Below are positions 1-7,613 of a stretch of DNA of 18,803 nucleotides, in pieces. How positions within the stretch are numbered: position 1 is the stretch's first letter; the number at the start of each line of letters is the position of its first letter. Origin of the DNA: Asaia bogorensis. GTDB taxonomy: Bacteria; Pseudomonadota; Alphaproteobacteria; Acetobacterales; Acetobacteraceae. A program made the translations under genes and the position numbers. The notes beneath the pieces were generated by a model. That model saw nothing but the letters and a program-made list of their open reading frames with translations, was not told the DNA's origin and made no database searches. The stretch lies in assembly GCA_945874515.1 (NCBI GenBank), contig CAMCHA010000007.1, forward strand, positions 1 to 18,803, in the 5' to 3' direction.

Positions 1-1222
1 CCGCTTCCACCTGACCAAAAAGCGCATCGGCCCAGGCCACTTCTTCCGGCCCATGCATTTTGGGCTTCACGATGTACACGTTACCCGCGCGCGAATTCAG
101 CCGCTTGCCGCGAATATCATGGATGGCAATGACTGACGTGCAGAAGGCATCCGGAATGGTTTCCGGCACTTCAGCGCCATCCAGCATCACTGCATCGGTC
201 ATCATGTGGTGACCCACATTGCGCACCAGCATCACGGACCGCCCATGCAGCGTCAGTTCCCCGCCCGCCGGGCGCTGAAACACGCGGTCCGGGTTCAGGC
301 GGCGCGTCATGGTCTTGCCGCCCTTGTCAAAACTTGCTTCCAGATCGCCGCGCATCAGGCCAAGCCAATTGCGATAGACCGCGACCTTGTCTTCCGCATC
401 CACGGCAGCGACGGAATCCTCGCAATCCTGAATGGTGGTCAGCGCGCTTTCCAAAGCCACATCGGCAATGCCCGCCGCATCGGTCTTGCCGATGGGATGC
501 GTGCGATCGAATTTCACTTCGATATGCAGACCGTTATTCACGAAAAGCAGCGATGATGCCGCATGCGCTTCGCCCAGATAGCCCACGCATTGGCCAGGCC
601 GCGCGAGGCCGGTTTTGCTGCCATCTTTCAGCGTCACTTCCAGCGCGCCGCCTTCAATCCGATACCCCGTGGCATCGGCATGCGAGCCCTTGGCGAGCGG
701 CACGGCGCTATCCAGCACACCGCGCGCATAGGCAATGACCTTCGCACCGCGTTCCGGGTCATAGCCCTTGCCCGAAGCCGTGCCAGGAATGACATCCGTG
801 CCATACAGCGCATCATAAAGGCTGCCCCAACGCGCATTGGCCGCATTCAGCGCATAGCGTGCATTGGAAACCGGCACGACAAGCTGCGGCCCCGCCATGG
901 TGGCGATTTCCGCATCCACATCCGTGGTGGCCACCGTGACCTGCGCGGGTTCTGGCAGCAGATAGCCGATTTCCTTCAGGAAGGCGGTATAGGCCGCCTG
1001 ATCAATCGGTTTGGCCGGGTTCGCCTGGTGCCAAGCATCAATCTTCGCTTGCAGGGCATCGCGCTTGGCAAGCAGCGCGGCATTGGTCGGCACCATCTCC
1101 CGCAGCGTGCGTTCCATCGCTTCCCAGAAGCGGGCAGGCTCCACGCCCGTGCCGGGCAGAGCTTCGGTTTCGATGAAATTCTTCAAAATGGGGGCAACGA
1201 AAAGCCCCTTTGATGCAGACAT
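1..1222 (-). CDS. glcB: Malate synthase G, N-terminal part (cut by the left edge)
   Basis: Malate synthase condenses glyoxylate with acetyl-CoA to give malate, the second step of the glyoxylate shunt, in the cytoplasm. About 407 N-terminal codons are visible; the usual isoform G length is about 720. The reading frame is open to the left edge. The N-terminus [16 protein letters not shown] is followed by a long helical region. Conserved blocks typical of isoform G are visible: [18 protein letters not shown], then [12 protein letters not shown], and VRNVGHHMM, where the Arg of the RNVGH block corresponds to the family's catalytic Arg. The Mg-binding residues should lie further downstream, outside the window. 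The start is the ATG at 1222-1220, with GGGAG about seven bases upstream. It is divergent from the gamma-glutamyltransferase-like gene. Identification is firm; completeness cannot be judged. Confidence 0.95.
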   Translation of the reverse strand, partial: MSASKGLFVAPILKNFIETEALPGTGVEPARFWEAMERTLREMVPTNAALLAKRDALQAKIDAWHQANPAKPIDQAAYTAFLKEIGYLLPEPAQVTVATTDVDAEIATMAGPQLVVPVSNARYALNAANARWGSLYDALYGTDVIPGTASGKGYDPERGAKVIAYARGVLDSAVPLAKGSHADATGYRIEGGALEVTLKDGSKTGLARPGQCVGYLGEAHAASSLLFVNNGLHIEVKFDRTHPIGKTDAAGIADVALESALTTIQDCEDSVAAVDAEDKVAVYRNWLGLMRGDLEASFDKGGKTMTRRLNPDRVFQRPAGGELTLHGRSVMLVRNVGHHMMTDAVMLDGAEVPETIPDAFCTSVIAIHDIRGKRLNSRAGNVYIVKPKMHGPEEVAWADALFGQVEA

Positions 1223-1377
1223 TGGAACGCTCCCGAACAAGGGACGGGTCTTGGCCCGCCCGTAGAATCCTGAAGGTTTCATAAAAGGAAAGGGGCGGCG
1301 GGGCAAACCGGGCGGGGGCTTGCGGGAAGCCGCGGGCGGCGCAAGGCTAGGCCCATAGAAATTGAGGAAACCCGAAT
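1223..1377. promoter_or_regulatory. Divergent intergenic region between glcB and the GGT-like gene
   Basis: This 155-base gap must hold the start signals of two divergent genes. It contains a 6-bp inverted repeat, CTTGCG at 1319-1324 and CGCAAG at 1340-1345, whose centres are 21 bases apart, about two helical turns. That spacing would suit a dimeric regulator or a weak hairpin. I found no convincing -35/-10 pair on either strand. A GAGGAAA ribosome binding site precedes the plus-strand gene. Assigning a regulatory role to the repeat is a guess. Confidence 0.3.
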
Positions 1378-2952
1378 ATGGCCTATACCCCGCCGCGTCA
1401 TACTTCCCAACATTGGCATGTCACGAAGCCCGCAGCCTCTGGCCGTAAGGGCATGGTGGCATCCCAGGCGCGCGGCGCGGCGGAGGCCGGTGTGGCCATT
1501 CTGGAAGCCGGCGGCACGGCTGCCGATGCGGCAGTGGCCACGGCCTTTGCTTTGGCGACGCTGGAACCCTGGAATAGCGGCCTGGGCGGCATTGGCTTTG
1601 CTCAGGTAATGTCCCCCGGCAGCGCGGCCGAGACTTTTGACTTCGGTCCGGTTTCCCCGCGCGGCTTGAAGCCTTCCGCCTACCCCATGACGGGCAAGAT
1701 GAAGGCGGATCTGTTTACCTGGCCGGAAGTGCTGGAAGACCGCAATGTGCATGGGCCGCTTTCCTTCGCCATTCCATCCGCCGTCGCCGGCTATATGGAA
1801 TTGCATGCGCGCCATGGCCGCATGCCGATCAAGGATGTGCTGGCGCCGGCGGTGGCGCTTGCGAAGCGTGGCTTGGCGCAGGATTGGTTCACTACGCTGA
1901 AAGTGGCCAATTCCGCTTCCGTGCTCCGGCTTTACGCCGAAAGTGCCCGGATTTACCTGCCAGGCGGCCTGCCGCCTGTGGCGCCCTATCAGGGATCGCC
2001 GGGTTTCTTCCCGCAGGGCAATCTGGCCGCGACGCTGGAACGCCTGGCCCATGCCGGCCTCGCCGATTTCTACACGGGCGATATTGCCGCTTCCATCGCT
2101 GCCGATTGCAAGGAAATGGGCGCCTTCGTCAGCGCCGAGGATTTGGCGCATTGCAAGGCACGCGTGCTGCCGGCGCTTGAAGCCGCCTGGCGCGGCAAGC
2201 GGTTGTTCCTGGCCAATGGGCTGACCGCCGCACCCACGCTGATGCGCGTGCTGGAAGGCATGAAGGGTGCGGATTTCTCGGGTAAGGCGCCTTCGGCGGC
2301 TTGGTATGCGCAATTGGCCCGTGTCATGCGCGCGGCCTATGCGGAACGCCTGGCGGGGCTTGGTGATGCAGAACCGAAAGCCGCTGAGTCCTGCACCACT
2401 CATCTGACAGTCGCCGACAAGAACGGCATGATGGTCGCCATGACCACGACGCTGCTTTCCAGTATGGGCAGCCGCGTGGTGCTGCCAAAATCGGGCGTGC
2501 TCATGAATAATGGCGTGATGTGGTTCGACCCGCGCCCCGAAGCTGCCAATGCGCTGGCGCCGGGCAAAAGGCCGCTGACCAATATGTGCCCCGTTATTGC
2601 TGCCGAGGGTGACAAACCCGTGCTGGCCACGGGCGCTTCCGGCGGGCGGCGCATTATGGCTTCCGTCTTCCAGATGCTGTCCTTCGTTTCCGATTTCGGC
2701 ATGGAACCGGAACAGGCAGCACATCATCCGCGGCTTGATGTTTCGGCACCTGAAGGTGTCACCGCCGATATCCGGCTTGGTGCGGAAACCCTAGCCGCCC
2801 TGGCCGCCGAGGATGAGGTGACGGAAGTCGAACACGCGGTGCTGCCGGTGAATTTCGCATGCCCCAATCTGATCCGCATCGGCGCGGATGGGCTGCGCAC
2901 TGGCATCACCGATGTGATGAGTCCCTGGAGTGCGGCCATCGCCGAAGCGTAA
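1378..2952 (+). CDS. Gamma-glutamyltransferase-family Ntn hydrolase, atypical active site
   Basis: This 524-residue protein has the gamma-glutamyltransferase (GGT) fold, which matures by self-cleavage before a catalytic Thr. The large-subunit signature [15 protein letters not shown] lies near residues 45-59. The processing site [11 protein letters not shown] puts the likely nucleophile at Thr340. A small-subunit block KRPLTNMCP is at 397-405 and the glycine pair of GASGG, the oxyanion hole, at 422-423. Compared from memory with E. coli GGT, several residues that hold the gamma-glutamyl group differ: Arg114 is Gly90, Asn411 is Leu360, Asp433 is Trp382, and the Ser-Ser pair is Thr401-Asn402. 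The substrate may therefore not be glutathione. No signal peptide is visible, whereas classical bacterial GGT is periplasmic. GAGGAAA sits well before the ATG. It appears co-transcribed with the binding-protein pseudogene 21 bases downstream. The family is firm; the activity is uncertain. Confidence 0.88.
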   Translation: MAYTPPRHTSQHWHVTKPAASGRKGMVASQARGAAEAGVAILEAGGTAADAAVATAFALATLEPWNSGLGGIGFAQVMSPGSAAETFDFGPVSPRGLKPSAYPMTGKMKADLFTWPEVLEDRNVHGPLSFAIPSAVAGYMELHARHGRMPIKDVLAPAVALAKRGLAQDWFTTLKVANSASVLRLYAESARIYLPGGLPPVAPYQGSPGFFPQGNLAATLERLAHAGLADFYTGDIAASIAADCKEMGAFVSAEDLAHCKARVLPALEAAWRGKRLFLANGLTAAPTLMRVLEGMKGADFSGKAPSAAWYAQLARVMRAAYAERLAGLGDAEPKAAESCTTHLTVADKNGMMVAMTTTLLSSMGSRVVLPKSGVLMNNGVMWFDPRPEAANALAPGKRPLTNMCPVIAAEGDKPVLATGASGGRRIMASVFQMLSFVSDFGMEPEQAAHHPRLDVSAPEGVTADIRLGAETLAALAAEDEVTEVEHAVLPVNFACPNLIRIGADGLRTGITDVMSPWSAAIAEA

Positions 2953-2973
2953 ACCACAACAAAGGAAACGCCC

Positions 2974-4570
2974 ATGAAACGTCGTCATTTGCTGCAAGGG
3001 GCCGCGGTGCTTGCCGGGGCCTCGGGCTTTGCTGCGCCCATCGCTGGCGCAGCCCGCGCGCACCACCACGCTGCGCTTCGTGCCGCAGGCCAATCTGACC
3101 GCGCTTGATCCCATCTGGACCAGCGCGATTGTGACCCAAATGCATGGATATCATGTCTATGACACGCTTTATGCCGTGGATGGCCAGCAGCGCGCGCGCC
3201 CACAAATGGCCGCCGGGCATGAGGTTTCCGCCGATGGCCGCGTGTGGCGCATCCGCCTGCGAGAGGGCTTGTTCTTTCATGATGGGGAGCCTGTGCGCGC
3301 TGCCGATTGCGCTGCATCACTGGCACGCTGGGCGCGGCGTGATGCCTTCGGGCAAATCCTCGCGGCACAGGTGGATGAATGGCACGCCGCGGATGATCGC
3401 ACGCTTGAAATTCGCCTGAAGCGCCCCTTCCCGCTTTTGCTGGATGCGCTGGCGAAGCCGGACGCGAATGTGCCCTTCATCATGCCGTAGCGCTTGGCCA
3501 AAACCGATGCCAGCACGCAGGTCAGCGAAATGGTTGGCAGCGGCCCCTATCGCTTCATGCGCGATGAATTCGTGTCTGGCAGCCGCGTGGTTTATATGCG
3601 CAACGACCGCTACCGCCCGCGTGATGAGGCATCGGATTGGGCGTCCGGCGGTAAGGTTGCGCATTTTCCGCGCATTGAATGGCATATCCTGCCCGATCCC
3701 GCGACCGCCGCGGCGGCATTACAATCGGGTGAGATTGACTGGCTGGAACAGCCTTTGGCCGATCTGGTGCCGACACTGCAGCGTAACCGTAATATTGAAG
3801 TGGGCGTGCTGAACCCAGCCGGTTTGATGAGCATCATGCGGCTTAACCACCTGCAAGCGCCCTTCAATAATCTGCGCGTGCGGCAGGCGGTGGCGCTGGC
3901 GGTGGATCAGGCGGATTATATGCGTTCCACCCTCGGCGATGATCGTAGCGTTTGGCAGGAATGCCGCAGCCTATTCCCTTGCGGCACGCCCTATGGCGTT
4001 GAGAACCTGTCGGAGCTTAACGCGCCGCCGCGCAGCCTGGATCGCGCCCGCGCTGCTTTGCAAGCAAGCGGCTACAACGGCGAGAAGGTTGTCATCATCA
4101 ACCCGACGGATTTCCCGCTGATCGGGCCGCATGGGCAAGTCACGGCGGATCGGCTGCGCCGCATTGGCATGAATGTGGAATTGGCGGATACCGATTGGGG
4201 CACGGTGGTGCAACGCCGTGTGCGCACCGAACCCGCCGATCGCGGCGGCTGGAGTATCTTCCACACCTATGGATCATCACTCGCCTATTTGAACCCGGCA
4301 GTGAGTTCGCTGGTGAAAGCCCCAGGTGCGACCGGGTGGTTCGGCTGGTATGACAGCCCAACGATGCAGGAACGCATCCAGGCCTGGTTTGATGCGCCGG
4401 ATGCCGCGCGGCAAAAGACGCTGGCGGATGAGATCAACAAGCTTGCGCAGGATGATGTGGCCACCATCCCGCTCGGCCAATTCCGCATCCGCAGCGCCTG
4501 GCGGCGCAGCATCACCGGGCTTGCGCAGGGCAGCATGCCGTATCCTTGGGGCGTGCGGCCGGTGGGGTGA
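2974..4570 (+). pseudogene. ABC transporter substrate-binding protein, family 5 (peptide/opine type), frameshifted and with an internal stop
   Basis: An intact gene of this type encodes a periplasmic protein that delivers peptides, opines or similar solutes to an ABC importer. The ATG at 2974 starts a signal peptide, MKRRHLLQGAAVLAGASGF, with a basic N-terminus and an Ala-rich core, but that frame closes at a TGA near 3106. The mature protein continues in the next frame from about 3062 (RTTTLRFVPQ, then LTALDPIW and the DTLY region), consistent with one extra base around 3043-3061. The mature frame is then interrupted by a TAG at 3488-3490 where related proteins usually have Glu (IMP-stop-RLAKTD instead of MPERLAKTD). 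It resumes without shift (EMVGSGPYRF) and runs to TGA at 4568-4570. Repaired, it would be about 530 residues. No permease or ATPase genes follow. Two independent lesions argue for real decay, but sequencing error is possible. Confidence 0.85.
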
Positions 4571-4601
4571 GCATTTTCAAGCGAAGTGGAATCACTTGGC
4601 T
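4569..4601. repeat. Short imperfect palindrome, possible dispersed intergenic repeat
   Basis: AGCGAAGTG at 4580-4588 and CACTTGGCT at 4593-4601 form a stem with one mismatch and a four-base loop. The element begins GAGCATTTTC at 4569 and so seems to supply the stop codon of the upstream pseudogene. The wording resembles, from memory, dispersed palindromic repeats found between genes in rhizobia and related alphaproteobacteria. I cannot confirm other copies because there is only one in this window. Confidence 0.45.
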
Positions 4602-4627
4602 ACTCGGAACATGTGATCAAACGAGTT

Positions 4628-4673
4628 TTTAGTGTGTTGCCCGTGAACTAAGGTGAATGGGCAACACACTAAA
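4628..4673. repeat. Perfect 15-bp inverted repeat between convergent genes
   Basis: The left arm TTTAGTGTGTTGCCC (4628-4642) and right arm GGGCAACACACTAAA (4659-4673) are exact reverse complements around a 16-base spacer. The repeat abuts the stop codon of the minus-strand Mo-hydroxylase gene and lies 57 bases past the end of the plus-strand pseudogene. It could end transcription from both sides. Neither strand has a U-tract after the stem, because the flanking T run is on the 5' side of each reading, so it is not a textbook intrinsic terminator. A mobile or repeat element, or a protein-binding site, is also possible. Confidence 0.7.
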
Positions 4674-6992
4674 TCAAGCCGCCGTCTGCCTCGCCCGCAC
4701 AGCACGCCAGACCGCTTCTGGCGTGATCGGCATATCAATATGCGCAACGCCGAGCGCATCACAGACTGCTGAGATGATGGCAGGCGGCGCACCGCAAGCG
4801 CCGCCCTCACCGGCACCCTTCACGCCAAGATCATTGGATGGGCAAGGCACCACATTCAGATCAAGGTTAAAGGAAGGCGCATCACTGGCGCGCGGCATGC
4901 AGTAATCCTGGAAAGTTGCGGTCAGGAATTGGCCGCTTTCTGGATCATATTGCGCATGTTCCAGCATGGCCTGACCAATGCCGGCCATAATGCCGCCATG
5001 GCATTGGCCATGCACCAGCATTGGGTTGATCGGCACGCCCACATCATCCACCGCCGCGTAATTGGCGATGGTGACTTCGCCGGTTGTCGGGTCAATTTCT
5101 ACCTCGGCAACGTGGCAGCCATTGGGGAAATTGCATTCCGTGTCGCGCGTGTAAGTCAGTTGTTCGTCAAGCCCAGGAGCTTCCCCCGGCGGCAAGCGCG
5201 CGGGATCATGCGCAGCGGCGATCACCGCGGGCCAGCTTGTGGCGATATCCGTCCCCGCGACGCTGAAACGGCCATTGAGGAATTCAATATCTGCCATACC
5301 CGCTTCCAGCAGATGCGCGGCGATGCGCTTGGCCTTTTCAACGATAAGCATCGCAGCACGGCTGGTGGCAACCCCGCCCATTTGCGAAGATCGCGATCCT
5401 CCGGTGCCACCGCCCTTCAGCACAACATCTGAATCTCCCTGGATCAGATCAATGGCATCAAAAGGCAGGCCAAGCTTTTCAGACAGGATTTGCGCAAAGG
5501 CCGTTTCATGCCCCTGGCCATGGCTGAACGTGCCGACCGTCAGCTTGGCGCGACCCTCTGGCGTCAACGCCACACGCGCCCATTCAAAAGGCTGCCCGCC
5601 TGACGCTTCAATGAAATAGCCAAGGCCAATGCCGCGCAGCTTCCCGTGCTTGGCGGCTTCCGCGCGTCGTGCCGCGAAACCCTGCCAATCGGCCAAGTTC
5701 AGCGCCATATCCTGGGTTTCCGCGAAGTGGCCGGAATCGATCACATTGCCGGCGACATTGCGATAGGGGATTTGATCCGGGCGGATGTAATTGCGCCGGC
5801 GAATTTCTTCCCGCCCAATGCCAAAAGCCGCTGCGCCTTGGTCAAATAGCCGTTCCAGCACATAGGCGGTTTCAGGACGACCAGCGCCGCGATAGGCATC
5901 CGTTGGCACTGTATTGGTGAACACGCAGCGCACCTGCACATTCAGCGCCTGAAGGTCATAGACCGTACCATTGATGCGCCCGCCCGCCATGGTTGGAACG
6001 CGCGGGCCGAAATCCAACAAATAGGCGCCCATGGCGGCGAGGGTACGAATACGCACCCCAATCGCTTTGGCATTTGCATCAAAGGCCATTTCGGCAAGCG
6101 TCACATGATCGCGCCCATGCGGGTCTGACAAGAAAGTCTCGGTCCGGCCCGCGCGCCATTTCACCGGGCGGCCAAGGCGCCGCGCGGCCCAAAGCACCAT
6201 GGCACTTTCGGGAAACAGCTTCCCGCGCAAGCCGAAGCCACCACCGACATCGGGCGAAATGACACGGATTTTCTCGAGCGGCACCTTAAAGACCAGCTTC
6301 GCCAGATTGTCGCGCACCTTGACTGCGCCCTGGGATGGCGAAACCAGCGTCCAACGTTCCCCATCCCAATCGCCGAGTGCGACACGCGGTTCCATCGGAT
6401 TGCCGACAATACGGTTCTGCACCAGATCAACTGAGACGATACGCGCGGCACGGGTAAAAGCCTCATCCGCTTCTGCGGCGCGGCCGCTATCCCAATGCAC
6501 GCAAAGATTGCTGCCCTGGTCTTCCCAAATCACCGGCGCGTCGGCATCAAGCGCTTTGCCGGTTTCGGTGATGCTGGGCAGGGTTTCATAGTCAATCTGG
6601 ATCAGCTCAGCCGCATCCATCGCCTGATCGCGGGTTTCGGCGACCACCAGCGCCACCGGGTCGCCGACATAGCGCACGCGTTCAGTTTGCAGGATATGGC
6701 GTGTGGGCGCGAAAAGCGGCTTGTCCTTACCGGGCACCTCCACCTGCACCGGCAGCGCGCCAACACCATCGGCCATCGCATCATGCCCGGTCAGCACCGC
6801 CACCACGCCAGGGGCGGCGCGCGCTTCGCTGACATCCATGGAGATGATGCGCGCATGGGCGTGCGGTGAGCGCAGCACCACCGCATGGGCCTGGCCGGGG
6901 CGGTTCATGTCATCCGTATAGGTGCCGCGCCCCGTGAGCAGCCGCACATCTTCCTTGCGCCTTACCGGCTGACCAATGCCAAACTTATCCAT
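4674..6992 (-). CDS. Molybdopterin-binding hydroxylase large subunit (xanthine dehydrogenase/CoxL superfamily)
   Basis: Proteins of this family carry the Mo-molybdopterin cytosine dinucleotide site of hydroxylases that insert water-derived oxygen into aldehydes, purines and N-heterocycles, or oxidise CO. At 772 residues the length is normal. The N-terminus (IGQPVRRKEDVRLLTGRGTY) is typical of aldehyde oxidase/CoxL proteins. The loop AYRGAGR at 366-372 replaces the AYxCSFR of true form I CO dehydrogenase, so CO oxidation is unlikely. The C-terminal GVKGAGEGGACGAPP region carries the expected catalytic Glu, about Glu729. It is the last gene of the putative operon, three bases after the isochorismatase-like gene. 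The FAD (CoxM-like) and 2Fe-2S (CoxS-like) subunits it would need are not in the window. The substrate is unknown. Confidence 0.9.
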   Translation of the reverse strand: MDKFGIGQPVRRKEDVRLLTGRGTYTDDMNRPGQAHAVVLRSPHAHARIISMDVSEARAAPGVVAVLTGHDAMADGVGALPVQVEVPGKDKPLFAPTRHILQTERVRYVGDPVALVVAETRDQAMDAAELIQIDYETLPSITETGKALDADAPVIWEDQGSNLCVHWDSGRAAEADEAFTRAARIVSVDLVQNRIVGNPMEPRVALGDWDGERWTLVSPSQGAVKVRDNLAKLVFKVPLEKIRVISPDVGGGFGLRGKLFPESAMVLWAARRLGRPVKWRAGRTETFLSDPHGRDHVTLAEMAFDANAKAIGVRIRTLAAMGAYLLDFGPRVPTMAGGRINGTVYDLQALNVQVRCVFTNTVPTDAYRGAGRPETAYVLERLFDQGAAAFGIGREEIRRRNYIRPDQIPYRNVAGNVIDSGHFAETQDMALNLADWQGFAARRAEAAKHGKLRGIGLGYFIEASGGQPFEWARVALTPEGRAKLTVGTFSHGQGHETAFAQILSEKLGLPFDAIDLIQGDSDVVLKGGGTGGSRSSQMGGVATSRAAMLIVEKAKRIAAHLLEAGMADIEFLNGRFSVAGTDIATSWPAVIAAAHDPARLPPGEAPGLDEQLTYTRDTECNFPNGCHVAEVEIDPTTGEVTIANYAAVDDVGVPINPMLVHGQCHGGIMAGIGQAMLEHAQYDPESGQFLTATFQDYCMPRASDAPSFNLDLNVVPCPSNDLGVKGAGEGGACGAPPAIISAVCDALGVAHIDMPITPEAVWRAVRARQTAA

Positions 6993-6995
6993 GAC

Positions 6996-7613
6996 CTACT
7001 TCCCCGTTATTTCCTGCAAAGCCTGTTCGATAGAGGTGATGCGCGCGACCGGGCGCAGCCCTTCAATCGCTGCCTGATGCACGCCAGCGGAAAACGCCGC
7101 GCAGCCATCTTCCAGCACCGTCACCTCGAATTCCCGCACATGCGCGCCACGCACCGTGGAAGCCACACCACCGTTCGTGACAATACCCGCGACAAGCAGC
7201 GCGCGAATGCCGGCCTTGCGTAAAGCCCATTCCAGGCGCGAATTCCAGAAAGCGTCATAGCCGATTTTCTCGACCATCAGATCTGATGGCGCCAATTCAT
7301 CCACCAAAGCCTGGCCCCAGGATGCCGGCGCGAAATCCCCCTTGCGCAGGAAGGGCCGCATTTGTTTGAGGTGCTCCGCGATGAAGGGCTCGCCGCCCTT
7401 GCCAGGCACCAAAGTGAAATGGGTGGAGGCGATCCAGCCACCCGCCGTGCGCATCGCCTGACACAGCGGAGCCAGCCGCGTGGGGAGTGCGGCAATCGTC
7501 GCATCGCTTTGCCCACCGCGCGCATAAGCGCCCTTGGGGTGGATGAAATCATTCTGTAAATCGCAAAGCAGCAAAGCGGTTTCGGTAATGGGAATGGCGC
7601 CGGCCATGGTCAC
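6996..7613 (-). CDS. Isochorismatase-family hydrolase lacking the catalytic cysteine
   Basis: The family includes N-carbamoylsarcosine amidase, nicotinamidase and isochorismatase. The 205-residue protein has the usual alpha/beta length. Asp18 (LLCDLQNDF) and Lys116 (EKIGYDAFW) match two members of the catalytic triad. The third, normally Cys in TNxCVxxT, is Gly149 here (TNGGVAST, codon GGT at 7169-7167). In true isochorismatases such as EntB this position is also Gly, and the enzyme cleaves a vinyl ether rather than an amide. A classical amidase role is therefore doubtful. The GTG at 7613 overlaps the hyuA stop (GTGA); the ATG at 7607 is the alternative start. It sits between hyuA and the Mo-hydroxylase gene. 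Family is confident, reaction unknown. Confidence 0.87.
   Translation of the reverse strand: MTMAGAIPITETALLLCDLQNDFIHPKGAYARGGQSDATIAALPTRLAPLCQAMRTAGGWIASTHFTLVPGKGGEPFIAEHLKQMRPFLRKGDFAPASWGQALVDELAPSDLMVEKIGYDAFWNSRLEWALRKAGIRALLVAGIVTNGGVASTVRGAHVREFEVTVLEDGCAAFSAGVHQAAIEGLRPVARITSIEQALQEITGK

Noticed and set aside
206..1213. Plus-strand open frames at the left end
   Set aside because: They lie opposite malate synthase G, whose frame is open to the edge and carries conserved blocks.
1279..2727. Minus-strand open frame of 482 codons opposite the GGT-like gene
   Set aside because: Shadow frame with biased composition and no family; the plus-strand gene has clear motifs.
4628..4673. Calling the perfect inverted repeat a standard intrinsic terminator
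   Set aside because: No U-tract follows the stem on either strand; it is listed as a repeat instead.
4674..6992. Calling the Mo-hydroxylase a CO dehydrogenase (coxL)
   Set aside because: The active-site loop is AYRGAGR, not AYxCSFR, and no coxM or coxS is nearby.
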